Origin: Prevotella sp. CAG:755
GTDB lineage: Bacteria > Bacteroidota > Bacteroidia > Bacteroidales > Bacteroidaceae
NCBI GenBank assembly: GCA_000431275.1
Contig: HF989166.1
Coordinates: 1 to 36,236, forward strand
Reading direction: 5' to 3'
DNA: 36,236 nt
Shown: in pieces, positions 16,178-25,656 of the stretch
Layout: each line of letters begins with the position of its first letter
Numbering within the stretch: the first letter of the stretch is position 1
Notes under the pieces: generated by a model
What the model was told of the DNA's origin: nothing
The model's database searches: none
The model's input: the letters and a program-made list of their open reading frames with translations, nothing else
Translations under genes and position numbers: made by a program

Positions 16178-18028
16178 TCACCCGAAAGGGAAGAGCAGAG
16201 GCAGCGCAAAAACCATCACCACACCCATCGCAAGCTGCAATGGCAGGCCGACTTTGACGAAATCGGCGAATGTATATTGCCCGGCAGGCATAACGAGCGC
16301 GTTGGGAGGCGTAGAGAACGGCGAAGCAAAGCACATGCTCGATGCCACAGAGACAGCAAACAAGAAAGCCGTCGGGTCGACCCCAAGCCCTATGGCTGCG
16401 CTCAAGGCTATCGGTGCCATCAGAACGGTTGTCACCGTATTACTGATAAACAACGTCATGACAGAAGTGACAAAATAAATACCGGCCAAAAGCACATAAG
16501 GCCCATAAGCACCAAGTCCGCTGACCAAAGATCCCGACATCCAGGCGGAAGCGCCGGTCTTTTCGAGCGCGACGGACATCGGTAACATAGCCGCAAATAG
16601 AACCAAGCTCTCCCAGTTCATCGTTTTGTACGCCGCTTCTACATTCCTCAGGCAACCGGTGACAACCATGAGCACCGCAGCGACCATAACAGCCGTCACA
16701 GGCGCCACAGGAATGAAATCGAAAGCCATAGCGACAACCATTGCGAGCAGTATCAGACCTGCCAGCGGTGCTTTGTAATCGAGTGTCACTCGGGCGGCTT
16801 CGTCTTCGGGCTGGCCGAGGACAACCCACTCCTCGCCGCCCTGGCGTCCCATTCGGGCGATGTTGTCCCACGATCCCTGCACAAGAAGCACGTCGCCGCT
16901 ATGAAGGCGGACATCCTTCAAGTCATCAAGAATATAGTGATTATCTCGACGAATACCTAACACGTTGACGCCATACACTGTCCGGAATTCCGTTTCTTTC
17001 AACGTTCGGTTGAGAAACTTTGACGCATGCATCAATACGATCTCAGCTATCCCCACGTCATAGAAATGGAGTTCCGTACCCGCTTTTCCGGGCGAAACAA
17101 CCTGCAAGCCATAATCTCGGGCAAAAGCCTCTGTACGTGTGGCATCTTGCGTCAGGACATAAATGACATCACCGGCCGCAAGCGCCACACCGCTCTCGGC
17201 AGCGTATTGACTTACCCGTTTGAGCAGAGGCCCACGCGACGTATCCTCACGCCTCACCTCTATGACGGTCAAACCGTAACGGCGGAATACATCGAGCTGT
17301 ACGACGGTCTTTCCGACAATCGGCGAACCAGCAGGCACGGTCAGCCTCGTCAAGCCTTCGGCTATCTGATACTCATCGACCAATTGGCTCAACGTTTTTC
17401 CGCGCCGTCGCTCTCCTTTCTTTTTCCGCTGTCCGGAAAGGAACCACCGGCTCAACGGGATAAGCAGTGCGGTGCCGACGGCCACACAGATCAAGCCCAC
17501 AGGCGTAAACGAAAAGAACGAGAGTTTACCATAGCCTGCATGCTCCAACGTATCGCTGATGATAAGGTTGGGGGCCGTACCGATCAACGTCATCATACCG
17601 CCCATGCTGCTGGCAAAAGCCAAGGGCATCAAAAGGCGCGAGGCTGGCACGTTGGCGGTCTTGGCCATGCTCACTACGATAGGAAGCATCAGCGCCACTG
17701 TCCCCGTATTGCTGACAAACGAGCCGACGAACGCTGTGACCAGCATGACCAATAGGAATAACTTCATCTCGCTTGTTCCGGCCCAGCGCAGCACTTGTCG
17801 ACTCGCCAGTTTGGCCAAGCCTGTCTGGAAGATTGCTCCACTAACCACGAACAGGCCAGCCATCATGATGACTACGGGATTTGAAAAACCGGACAGAGCC
17901 TCCTCTGGTGTCAACACACCGAAAAGCACCAAAGCAAGCAAGGCGCACAGCGCCACAAGGTCTGAACGCACGCGCCCCAGCATGAAAAAAACAGCAGACA
18001 GGGCGAGTACCAAAAGAGTTATTGTCAT
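16178..18028 (-). CDS. SLC13/DASS-type transporter with two TrkA-C domains
   Basis: The 616-residue protein has two blocks of membrane helices, about residues 1-200 and 410-615, around a soluble centre. The first block contains the transporter signature SNTGTVALMLPIV and the second SNTVTTVLMAPIAL; these paired SNT motifs form the sodium and substrate sites of the divalent anion:sodium symporter family. The centre carries two RCK_C (TrkA-C) domains near 215-290 and 300-385, which often bind nucleotides or act as regulators. This layout is common in bacterial transporters for dicarboxylate or sulfate-like anions; the substrate cannot be told. It precedes prfB by 32 bases on the same strand. Confidence 0.92.
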   Translation of the reverse strand: MTITLLVLALSAVFFMLGRVRSDLVALCALLALVLFGVLTPEEALSGFSNPVVIMMAGLFVVSGAIFQTGLAKLASRQVLRWAGTSEMKLFLLVMLVTAFVGSFVSNTGTVALMLPIVVSMAKTANVPASRLLMPLAFASSMGGMMTLIGTAPNLIISDTLEHAGYGKLSFFSFTPVGLICVAVGTALLIPLSRWFLSGQRKKKGERRRGKTLSQLVDEYQIAEGLTRLTVPAGSPIVGKTVVQLDVFRRYGLTVIEVRREDTSRGPLLKRVSQYAAESGVALAAGDVIYVLTQDATRTEAFARDYGLQVVSPGKAGTELHFYDVGIAEIVLMHASKFLNRTLKETEFRTVYGVNVLGIRRDNHYILDDLKDVRLHSGDVLLVQGSWDNIARMGRQGGEEWVVLGQPEDEAARVTLDYKAPLAGLILLAMVVAMAFDFIPVAPVTAVMVAAVLMVVTGCLRNVEAAYKTMNWESLVLFAAMLPMSVALEKTGASAWMSGSLVSGLGAYGPYVLLAGIYFVTSVMTLFISNTVTTVLMAPIALSAAIGLGVDPTAFLFAVSVASSMCFASPFSTPPNALVMPAGQYTFADFVKVGLPLQLAMGVVMVFALPLLFPFG

Positions 18029-18187
18029 AGCGTTATCGTTTGTAAGAAGCGACTGTTTCTGCCGCTTTGATGTTTATTTGAATAACAGGCCGCAAACACG
18101 CAGCAGCGCCCTCTGTCCGTAGACATTCCGCAGCCCGGACTCCTTTTACCAATGTAAACGGCCACTACGTAGAGAGGAAAAAGACTG

Positions 18188-20014
18188 TCACGGATGTCCT
18201 TCTGCCTCAGCGTCGGCATAGAGTTGACGAATGTCTGCGTCATAATGTTCGTAGACCACCTTACGACGTATTTTCAGCGTATTCGTCATTTCGCCCTGCT
18301 CCATCGTAAAAGGCCGGGGCAGGAGCAGGAAGCGCTTGATGCGCTCATAGTGGGCCAAATCTTGCTGGAGCGTATCGATTCTGTCTGCAATAAAACGGAC
18401 GACTTGTGGATGGCGGCATAATTCTTCCCGGCTCAGGCCATCCAGACCGTTGTCCTGCGCAAACTGTTCGAGCAGTTTGTAGTCCGGAACGATAAGAGCC
18501 GAAACGAATTTATGCTCATCCGCTACCACCACGACCTGATCGATATAACGGTCCACGACAAGCTTCGACTCTATCAGTTGTGGAGCAATGTATTTTCCGT
18601 TCGATGTCTTGAACAGGTCCTTGATGCGGTCAGTCAGATAAAGTTCTCCGTCTTTCATATAGCCGGCATCACCTGTATGGAACCACCCTTCTTCATCAAT
18701 TGCCTCCCGGGTTGCTTTTTCTTTGTGGTAATAACCAGGTGTTATCGTCTTGCCACGCAGAAGAATCTCGTTGTTCGGTCCTATGCGCAGTTCGAGACCA
18801 TCGATGATCCGGCCGACCGAACCTATGTGATAGGTCATGCCTGGCACATCGCAAGACACTGTCGCTGTCGACTCGGTCAGACCGTAGCCTACGACCATGC
18901 GGATGCCTGCGGCATGTACGAACTCCTCGACCACAGGAGGCACTGCCGCACCCGCCGTAGGGAAGAAATTACCCCGTTCGAGCCCCAGCATCTTCTTCAA
19001 GTAAGCAATGACGGTGCGTTCGTAGAACCTGTATTTCACAGTGAGCGGAAGGGGCGGCACGGCACCGCGCGACTTATAGCCCATATAACGTTTGCCGACA
19101 TCAATGGCTGAACCGATCAGGCTGCGCACGACTGGAGTCCCGTTTTCCATACGGTCCAAGACCGCCTGATAGACTTTCTCCCAGAACCGGGGCACAGCCG
19201 ACATGCACGTCGGATGGACTTCCTGGAGCGATTGGAGCACATCGTTGGGCCGGAGGTTGATCGCAAGCTGCGCGCCCTCTGCCAGTCCGAAATAGGACCA
19301 AGCCCGCTCAAACACATGCGTAAAGGGGAGGAAATTAAGCAAGACATCTTTCTCGCTTATAGGGAGCACGGCATCGTTGGCACGGAAAGCTTCGTGATAC
19401 ATGGCAGCCGTGAGCATCACGCCTTTGCTGTTACCCGTCGTACCACTGGTGTAGAGGATATTGATCAAGTCATCGAAGCAGGCGTCAGTTGTCCGGCGTT
19501 CTACGTCGCCTTGCAGGCCAAGATCTTCGCCCAATCGCAGGAAATCGTCAAAATAAACGGAGAGATGGTCATTGGGATTCTTCCGGACGGCCGGGTCAAA
19601 AATGATTATTCTCTCCATAGTCGGACAAAGAGGCATAACGCTGAATGCCACGTCATACTGCTCCTGCTCTCCCACAAAGACATAACGGATTTCGGCGTCG
19701 CCGACCATATAAACCACCTGCGCACCGCTGCTTGTGGCATAGAACGGAATCGTCACGGCCCGTATGGCATAGGCGCCGAAATCGACGTAAAGGCATTCGG
19801 GCTTGTTTTGGGAAAAGACTGCCAACTTCTCCTGCACGCCGACACCAAGCGCCAGCAACGCGCGTGACGCCGCCCGGACACGACATTCGAAGTCATCCCA
19901 CGACACGGGTATCCATTTCCCTTGCGCATAATCGCGATAGGAAAGCGCCGTTCGCTTTCCATAACGTGCGGCCTGCTCCTGGACCAAGCGTGCCAAGTGG
20001 CAATTTGTCAACAT
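18188..20014 (-). CDS. Long-chain fatty acid-CoA ligase (AMP-forming)
   Basis: The 608-residue protein belongs to the adenylate-forming superfamily. It has the P-loop-like motif LYTSGTTGNSKGVMLT near residue 190, YGLTES, the adenylate-binding GWFHTGDAGYM, and the DRIKDLFKTSNGKY hinge with the catalytic Lys region after it. The N-terminal part (YRDYAQGKWIPVSWDDF) and the length fit the FadD15-like long-chain group of Bacteroidetes. It activates free fatty acids through acyl-AMP to acyl-CoA, for lipid synthesis or exogenous fatty acid use. It is followed by the transporter gene after about 160 bases without a terminator hairpin that I can see. Confidence 0.93.
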   Translation of the reverse strand: MLTNCHLARLVQEQAARYGKRTALSYRDYAQGKWIPVSWDDFECRVRAASRALLALGVGVQEKLAVFSQNKPECLYVDFGAYAIRAVTIPFYATSSGAQVVYMVGDAEIRYVFVGEQEQYDVAFSVMPLCPTMERIIIFDPAVRKNPNDHLSVYFDDFLRLGEDLGLQGDVERRTTDACFDDLINILYTSGTTGNSKGVMLTAAMYHEAFRANDAVLPISEKDVLLNFLPFTHVFERAWSYFGLAEGAQLAINLRPNDVLQSLQEVHPTCMSAVPRFWEKVYQAVLDRMENGTPVVRSLIGSAIDVGKRYMGYKSRGAVPPLPLTVKYRFYERTVIAYLKKMLGLERGNFFPTAGAAVPPVVEEFVHAAGIRMVVGYGLTESTATVSCDVPGMTYHIGSVGRIIDGLELRIGPNNEILLRGKTITPGYYHKEKATREAIDEEGWFHTGDAGYMKDGELYLTDRIKDLFKTSNGKYIAPQLIESKLVVDRYIDQVVVVADEHKFVSALIVPDYKLLEQFAQDNGLDGLSREELCRHPQVVRFIADRIDTLQQDLAHYERIKRFLLLPRPFTMEQGEMTNTLKIRRKVVYEHYDADIRQLYADAEAEGHP

Positions 20015-20039
20015 AGGCGGTCATGATTTTTTGATGTTA

Positions 20040-20047
20040 CAAAAATA
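20040..20047 (-). promoter_or_regulatory. Promoter -7 box of the acyl-CoA ligase gene
   Basis: TATTTTTG on the minus strand is a good TAnnTTTG match, 26 bases before the ATG. The -33 element is not evident. Confidence 0.5.
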
Positions 20048-20300
20048 CTATTTATTTCCGTCCCACGTACCCTCCGACGCTCTTTTCTTCATATTCATGC
20101 GGTTTTCCACCGGCTCCGCCCGGTCGGCACACGGTCCGAAGCAGGATGTGCACACATCCGCATTATGACGGAAAATATACGGTTTCATCGGGATTTTCCC
20201 GACGTATCCACCCAAATTTCATGCGCCGTCCGGACAAGGCCACCATTGCCGGACATAAAAACGCCCAGCAACAGAGCACACACGGATGCCTGGACGAGGA
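20048..20300. other. Gene-free divergent intergenic region
   Basis: About 250 bases between the ligase promoter and the inverted repeat at 20301 show no supported gene. A small RNA ending at that hairpin is possible, but I see no clear promoter for it. Confidence 0.4.
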
Positions 20301-20363
20301 AAGCGGGCCGGCTGACTGGATTTCCTATCACTGCGACAGGAAATCCAGTCAGCCGGCCCGCTT
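20301..20363 (+). repeat. Perfect 26-bp inverted repeat holding 21-base units, site B
   Basis: Bases 20301-20326 are the exact reverse complement of 20338-20363, with an 11-base loop. The arms contain 21-base units of the dispersed family (20309-20329 beginning CGGCTGACTG, and 20330-20350 with GCGACAGGAAATCC). A run CTTTTC follows on the plus strand, so it could end a plus-strand transcript, yet it lies between two divergent genes. Confidence 0.9.
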
Positions 20364-20397
20364 TTCATCCCCCTGCACGATGAGCCGGCAGAAGTCC

Positions 20398-20428
20398 TTG
20401 CGTGTTCTCGGGAAATGCGTTAATTTTG
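20398..20428 (+). promoter_or_regulatory. Promoter of the M20 peptidase gene
   Basis: TTG (20398-20400) and TAATTTTG (20421-20428) are 20 bases apart, a good -33/-7 pair. The ATG at 20462 follows after 33 bases. Confidence 0.75.
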
Positions 20429-20461
20429 CACGACAAAGCTCAGCGCACACTTGTGACAGCC

Positions 20462-21553
20462 ATGCAAACAAACAGAAGTTTTTATCCCGAAGAAGTCAGT
20501 GCGTACGCCAGCGAGGCCATAAACCTGCTCGAAAAGCTCATAGCAATCCCATCGTTCAGCAGGGAGGAGAAACCCGCGGCCGATGCACTCGAACAATTCA
20601 TCAAGGCAAAGGGACTCGTCTGCCGCCGGAAAGGAAACAACATTTGGCTCATCGCCGAAGGCTACGATGCTACACGGCCGACATTACTGCTGAACGCACA
20701 CATCGACACTGTACGTCCGACAACCGGATGGACACGCCCGCCTTTCGAACCCACCCACGAAAACGGTTGCCTCTACGGTCTGGGCAGCAACGACTGCGGG
20801 GGAGGCCTCGTGGCATTGCTCCAAACCTTCCGCCTGCTGAGCCGGCGCGACCAGCCCTACAACCTGATCTATCTGGCATCGTGCGAGGAAGAGGTTTCTG
20901 GCAAACAAGGCATCGAAATGGCGCTTCCACTCTTGCCGCCCATCGACGTAGCCATCGTCGGCGAACCGACGGGCATGCAGCCCGCCATAGCCGAAAAAGG
21001 CCTGATGGTGCTCGACGTAACCGCGCACGGAATAGGCGGACACGCCGCCCGCAACGAGGGTGTGAACGCCATCTACGAAGCACTGAACGACATCGAGTGG
21101 TTCCGCAATTTCCGATTCAAGAAAGTCTCGCCCATGCTGGGAGCCGTAAAAATGACCGTCACAATCATCCAAGCCGGCACACAGCACAACGTAGTCCCTG
21201 CCGAATGCCGCTTCACCGTCGATGTGCGCAGCAATGAGCATTACAGCAACCGGGAAATCTTCGATGAAATCTGCCGGAACGTCAAGAGCGAAGTACAGGC
21301 ACGGTCGTTCCGCCTCAACTCGTCGCATATAGACCCATGCCACCCCCTCGTGCGGAGCGCCATCGGTCTGGGACGCATTCCCTACGGCTCACCCACGTTG
21401 AGCGACCAGGCCCTGATGCCGTTCCCCTCACTGAAAATGGGACCGGGTGATTCTGCCCGTTCGCACACAGCCGACGAATACATTAAACCTGCGGAGGTAC
21501 ATGAAGCCATCCGGCTATATCTGAACATGCTCGACGGCTTACACCTTCGGTGA
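20462..21553 (+). CDS. M20 family metallo-hydrolase, ArgE/DapE-like
   Basis: This 363-residue enzyme has the two-zinc M20 layout: NAHIDTV with the first metal His and catalytic Asp, LGSNDCGGG with the bridging Asp, ASCEEEVSG with the catalytic Glu pair, and VGEPTG. The dimerisation domain follows (GIGGHAARNEG), and the last metal His is near the end in MGPGDSARSHTADEYI. In Bacteroidetes this type is usually annotated as acetylornithine deacetylase-like and may deacylate N-acetyl or N-succinyl ornithine or citrulline in arginine synthesis. No arg genes lie beside it, so the substrate is not settled. The frame is open from 20402, but the ATG at 20462 follows the promoter and gives the usual N-terminus. 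Confidence 0.9.
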   Translation: MQTNRSFYPEEVSAYASEAINLLEKLIAIPSFSREEKPAADALEQFIKAKGLVCRRKGNNIWLIAEGYDATRPTLLLNAHIDTVRPTTGWTRPPFEPTHENGCLYGLGSNDCGGGLVALLQTFRLLSRRDQPYNLIYLASCEEEVSGKQGIEMALPLLPPIDVAIVGEPTGMQPAIAEKGLMVLDVTAHGIGGHAARNEGVNAIYEALNDIEWFRNFRFKKVSPMLGAVKMTVTIIQAGTQHNVVPAECRFTVDVRSNEHYSNREIFDEICRNVKSEVQARSFRLNSSHIDPCHPLVRSAIGLGRIPYGSPTLSDQALMPFPSLKMGPGDSARSHTADEYIKPAEVHEAIRLYLNMLDGLHLR

Positions 21554-21572
21554 AAGCCTCTCGCGTAGCATG

Positions 21573-21623
21573 AACGCTTCGGGCGCGGCCTCTTCTGCTA
21601 CAAAAGACCGCGCCCGAAGCGTT
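21573..21623. terminator. Terminator hairpin between convergent genes
   Basis: AACGCTTCGGGCGCGG and CCGCGCCCGAAGCGTT form a perfect 16-bp stem with a 19-base loop. It lies 20 bases after the M20 gene stop and 28 bases beyond the stop of the EnvC-like gene. The T tail is short, so termination in both directions is likely but not certain. Confidence 0.85.
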
Positions 21624-21651
21624 TCCGTACATCCCGGAAAGGAAACCCGCC

Positions 21652-22980
21652 CTACCGGCGCAGCCACTGTTCCGGATTCAACTTTGTCTTTTCTTTACGC
21701 AACTGGAAATGCAAAGTACAGTTGCCCGACCCGTCGTTTGCAACGAGACCGAGCGTCTGCCCTGTACTGACCTGCTGCCCCTTGCGAACCGTTGTGGACT
21801 GCAAGTTGCAGTAAACGGAAATGTAACTGCCGTGACGCACTATAACATTCACCATATTATTATATGGGAAAACGGCGGTCACTTCACCGTTGAATATACA
21901 GCGCGCCTGCGCACCTGCTTTCCCGGTGATGTTGATGCCCTTGTTGTCGAGCTGAACGCCTTTCAAACCAGGCACCACGAACCTCCCGAAACGGCCGGTA
22001 AGGACATAGGGCCCCGTGATGGGCATGGGGAGACGCCCCTTGTTGGCCGCAAAATTACGGTTCAACTTCACGTCGGCCGAACTGGGCTCGCGGAAGGACG
22101 GTGTCGCCGTTTTTTTCGATGCGGAAGCCGACGAAGACGATTTTTTGCCAGACTTCCCCTTCTTAGCACGGGCAGCAGCCTCTGCCTTGGCCTTGCGCTC
22201 GGCCTCGCGGCGCCGGCGGGCTTCCTCTTCACGCCTGCGACGTTCAGCAGCCTCTATCTCCTGCTGTATCAGACGGTCGATCTTCGCGTTCAGCGAATTG
22301 TAACGTTTCCGGGTCTGGGTGATGGTGCTTTGCAGCTTTGATTGTCTTTTTTTCAGTTCACTGACGATGCCCTCGCGCTCCTTTTGCTGGCCTTCAAGCT
22401 TGGCTTGTTCTGTCCGCCCCGCAGCAAGCAGCTGGTTTTTCTGAGCCTTCGTACTGAGCAATTCGTTTTGCTTGTTTCTCACCGCAGTTTCCTTCTCTCT
22501 GATGATTTCACCCTGAGCGCGTTGGTATTTGGCGTACTCCATCATATACCTCATACGACGGAACATCTGGCTGAAATTTTTTGCAGAAAAAAGGAACATC
22601 AGTTTGTTCTGCGTCGACCGGTTTTTGTACATATACACCACCGATCGGCCGTACTTACGTTTACATTCATTGAGTTCGGCGACCAATCTTTTTACTTGGG
22701 AAGAGAGATGGACAATGTTGCTGTCCAGTTGTTTCACCTCAGCCTCAATTCCCGCGACATAACGTCGCTGATCGTCAATCTGTCCGCTAAGCAGAGCCAA
22801 ATTGTTTAGCTGCGACTTGACGTCTTTCTTCGTCGAACGCAGCAGTTGTTCGGATTGCGTGATCTGCTTTTTCAGCGACTTGCTTTCCGACTGCAAATTC
22901 CGTATCTGGCGGTTTGTCTGCGCGGGGACGGCACAAACCGTCACAGCCAGCATGGCGAATATGACTAACCTTCTTAACAT
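21652..22980 (-). CDS. EnvC-like murein hydrolase activator, degenerate M23 domain
   Basis: The 442-residue exported protein has a signal peptide (MLRRLVIFAMLAVTVCAVPAQ, here cut after VPAQ), a long coiled coil (about residues 20-255), a basic Arg/Glu/Lys and Ser-rich linker, and a C-terminal LytM/M23 fold. The zinc-site positions are changed: the usual HxGxD segment reads LDNKGINI, and the usual HLH motif reads TLHFQL. It is therefore probably not a peptidase itself but an activator of cell-separation amidases, as EnvC is in E. coli. The frame extends by a TTG at 22992; the ATG at 22980, 8 bases after the DUF4292 stop, is the better start. It is the last gene of the dut cluster. Confidence 0.9.
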   Translation of the reverse strand: MLRRLVIFAMLAVTVCAVPAQTNRQIRNLQSESKSLKKQITQSEQLLRSTKKDVKSQLNNLALLSGQIDDQRRYVAGIEAEVKQLDSNIVHLSSQVKRLVAELNECKRKYGRSVVYMYKNRSTQNKLMFLFSAKNFSQMFRRMRYMMEYAKYQRAQGEIIREKETAVRNKQNELLSTKAQKNQLLAAGRTEQAKLEGQQKEREGIVSELKKRQSKLQSTITQTRKRYNSLNAKIDRLIQQEIEAAERRRREEEARRRREAERKAKAEAAARAKKGKSGKKSSSSASASKKTATPSFREPSSADVKLNRNFAANKGRLPMPITGPYVLTGRFGRFVVPGLKGVQLDNKGINITGKAGAQARCIFNGEVTAVFPYNNMVNVIVRHGSYISVYCNLQSTTVRKGQQVSTGQTLGLVANDGSGNCTLHFQLRKEKTKLNPEQWLRR

Positions 22981-22988
22981 CACTTTTC

Positions 22989-23837
22989 TCAAAGCGACAT
23001 GAGCTGCCGCATTATATCATTGACTGTCCGTTGTCTGTATTTCGACGATATTTCAGTCCGTTTCTCCCATTTGTCAGACGTCGAGAGGCGGCTGAGCGTC
23101 ATATCGAGCGAATAATTGCCCCGCCGCAACCCCTCCACAGCGAACTGGATACGGGTAGGGAACGTGTAGCCCGACACATCGGTGAAATCGCCATAACGGC
23201 CGACGAATTTCGTCGCGTCGCCGGACGTTTTGCCGCTGATAGTTGTCTGGTCGAGCAAGCCGTTGCCACGGACCGTCTGGAAATCGTAGGTCAGCTGAGG
23301 CGCGTCGTCAAGCACAAAGCGGACATAGTCGCCATACTCGCTCACCTTGAAGCGCGACATGAGTTCCGAAAGCTTCCCCGAGGAACCCGGAACAAACAGT
23401 TCGTTCCAAAACAAGGCTTGCAGCGCTTCGAAGTCAAGCCGCGCACGTTGCAGGAAGTCCAACTCGCCATACGGAACGCGGACATACTGCTTATTGAACC
23501 TGTCGACGAGCAACACATCTTGCTGTGTGAACTCCATGCGGCCGACCTCCATGCCTAAGAAAGTGAGCGAGAGTTGAATGACGTCGTCTCGCTGCATACG
23601 GAGACTGCCGTTCACAGAGATCTCTTTCGTGCCGGCTTTCAATGTCAGGGCGAGCCGGGCCGTCAGCGCCGAAGGGCGAGCCGAGCGCGCAACCACGCGA
23701 TTTTTATATGCGTTGACGTCAAAGGCGGGCACGGCGTCAGGCATTTTCCCTGACTGTACCGTTTTGCTGGACTTACAGCCCGAAAGCACCAGTGCAGTTA
23801 CCAAAAGTAATCCGGATATCGAAAGAATATGCTTCAT
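22989..23837 (-). CDS. DUF4292 lipoprotein
   Basis: This 282-residue protein begins with a lipoprotein signal (VLSGC, Cys near residue 21) and continues as a beta-rich body typical of DUF4292, a Bacteroidetes family with a LolA/LolB-like shape. Recognisable parts are LRMQRDDVIQLSLTFLGME near residue 80 and the closing YSLDMTLSRLSTSDKW. A role in outer-membrane lipoprotein or lipid handling is inferred from the fold only. Its ATG overlaps the TPR gene stop by four bases (ATGA), which points to coupled translation. Confidence 0.9.
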   Translation of the reverse strand: MKHILSISGLLLVTALVLSGCKSSKTVQSGKMPDAVPAFDVNAYKNRVVARSARPSALTARLALTLKAGTKEISVNGSLRMQRDDVIQLSLTFLGMEVGRMEFTQQDVLLVDRFNKQYVRVPYGELDFLQRARLDFEALQALFWNELFVPGSSGKLSELMSRFKVSEYGDYVRFVLDDAPQLTYDFQTVRGNGLLDQTTISGKTSGDATKFVGRYGDFTDVSGYTFPTRIQFAVEGLRRGNYSLDMTLSRLSTSDKWEKRTEISSKYRQRTVNDIMRQLMSL

Positions 23838-25630
23838 AAGTGAGAGTATTTCTTAATCTTTCGTTCAATCTTTTTCCTTTCTACCGACTCCGTAGTCAGT
23901 CGCAGCGCCCGACGCCAGAAATCGACGGCCTCTTCCATACGGCCACATTTCATGTAAATGTCGCCGGCGTGATCGTAGATGCTGGCGTTTTCTTCGGTCT
24001 CATCGACATACTTCATCGTTTCGTCGATGTATAGTCTGGCCTGTTCATAACGCCCTTGCTCGAACAAGATCCAGGCATACGTATCCAAGTAGGTCGGACT
24101 TACGGAATCCGTCTGCAACGTTTTGTAAGACATCTGCTCTGCCTCGTCGAGCCGGACGCCGTCCAACGAGAGGAAGTAGGCATAATTATTCAGACAATTG
24201 ATGTTTTCGTCGTTATAGACCAAGCATGAGTCATAAGCCGCATAGGCTTCATCTTTCCGGCCGTCCTCGTGAAGCAAATCGCCTAAGATGGCATAAAGGT
24301 CAGAAGCCATTTCGCGCTGCCCTTCGTCGTCGCGGTGTTCAAGGCCGCGGCGAACGGCAGCTATGGCCTCCTTGCGGCGGTCTTGCTGAGAGAGTGCGAT
24401 GCTTTCATATAGGTAGTAGTGTAAATGGGTGGGATTATAGAGTTCACCCTCACGGCAGAGGCGAACAATCGCAGTGTCGCGTTCACTCTCAATGAGGCGG
24501 AAAAGTAAACGCGTCCGGGCTGCACTGTTATCGGGCGTTATTTCCAGGTTTTTCCACAGCACCTTCGTGATGGAGTCCGCGGGCTGACGGGTATAGGTCA
24601 TATACTGCTCGCAGAGCTCGGCGATAGCGCTGTTCTCCTGCGGTTGGTTCAACGCTTTTCTGAAAAGGTCGAGCGTAACCCTGACTGCCTGTTCTGTCGT
24701 ATCCTCGCGCTGCTCGTAAACCAGACCGCCGAGCAACTGGTACCGGGCCGCGTTTTCCACTTTCGGGTTGCAAATGAAAGAGTCCATCTCAGCCAAACAG
24801 GCAGCCGTGTCGTTGCGGTCCTTGTAATAAGCGATGAGCCACGCTTGCACCATGCTGTTCCCGGGATCCTTGGCTTGAACCTGGCGACACAGGGCATAAC
24901 CCTCGTCAGCCCGGCCGTTGTCAAGATAGAGGCTGGCAAGGAGCATAGGATAACGCAATTCGTTCGGATTATCCGCACAAAGGCGTTTCACCTCGTCATA
25001 AGCCCGTTCCACCTGCTTGGCGCTGGTGTAGAGGCGGATACGTTCCTGATCGAAGCCCTCACTGCTGCCTTCGAGTCGTTCCAAACGCGACAAGGTGCGC
25101 AACGCGTCGTCATAGTATTGCTGCTGGTTCTCCAAGCGATAAAGGAGCCAGAGATCGTCGATCGGGTATTCCTCCCTGTCTATCACGGTGCGCAGCACGG
25201 AGATGGCAGAGTCAAGTTCGGATTGTTGAAGATAGCAATAGACCAACTGACTGCGGTAGGTCGGATTCTCGGGAGCCACAGCTATGGCGTGCTTCAGCAG
25301 CCTTACGACTTCGGCCGTGTCGGACACGTAAGGCACAAAGCGGCTTATGGCCTCCGCGCCGTCCGGGTTGAAGTCAAGAGCTCGGCTGAGCAACTCGCGA
25401 CAGGCCGCCTCATTCCCGTTCAAGCCCTGACGTACGGCTTCGAGGTAGAACGTATTGTATTTCTGCTGGGCTTCCGCCGGAAGCGGCGCCACGTCGGCAG
25501 GCTCGACCGTAAACACAGGAACACCCACCGCAGCCTCTGTCGAGCCACGGCCTGACGAACACGCGGCGGCCGCCACCAAGGCAACAGCCCAAACGGCCCA
25601 TCCACACAAGAACTTCACTCTTCGTTGCAT
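23834..25630 (-). CDS. Tetratricopeptide-repeat lipoprotein
   Basis: The protein (598 residues) has a lipoprotein signal (VALVAAAAC, Cys near 24) and then an almost continuous array of TPR-type helix pairs, recognisable from repeated A-x-x-x-Y and D-N-x-x-x-x-x-N-x-A-Y patterns such as NCLNNYAYFLSLDGVRLDEA and the final GDIYMKCGRMEEAVDFWRRA. It is probably anchored in the outer membrane and facing the periplasm, acting as a scaffold for partners in envelope assembly. In-frame starts at 25660 (GTG) and 25654 (ATG) also exist; ATG at 25630 gives the cleanest signal peptide. It follows dut closely and overlaps the DUF4292 gene by four bases. Confidence 0.9.
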   Translation of the reverse strand: MQRRVKFLCGWAVWAVALVAAAACSSGRGSTEAAVGVPVFTVEPADVAPLPAEAQQKYNTFYLEAVRQGLNGNEAACRELLSRALDFNPDGAEAISRFVPYVSDTAEVVRLLKHAIAVAPENPTYRSQLVYCYLQQSELDSAISVLRTVIDREEYPIDDLWLLYRLENQQQYYDDALRTLSRLERLEGSSEGFDQERIRLYTSAKQVERAYDEVKRLCADNPNELRYPMLLASLYLDNGRADEGYALCRQVQAKDPGNSMVQAWLIAYYKDRNDTAACLAEMDSFICNPKVENAARYQLLGGLVYEQREDTTEQAVRVTLDLFRKALNQPQENSAIAELCEQYMTYTRQPADSITKVLWKNLEITPDNSAARTRLLFRLIESERDTAIVRLCREGELYNPTHLHYYLYESIALSQQDRRKEAIAAVRRGLEHRDDEGQREMASDLYAILGDLLHEDGRKDEAYAAYDSCLVYNDENINCLNNYAYFLSLDGVRLDEAEQMSYKTLQTDSVSPTYLDTYAWILFEQGRYEQARLYIDETMKYVDETEENASIYDHAGDIYMKCGRMEEAVDFWRRALRLTTESVERKKIERKIKKYSHL

Positions 25631-25656
25631 AATTCGTCGGGGGAAAAATGTCATTC

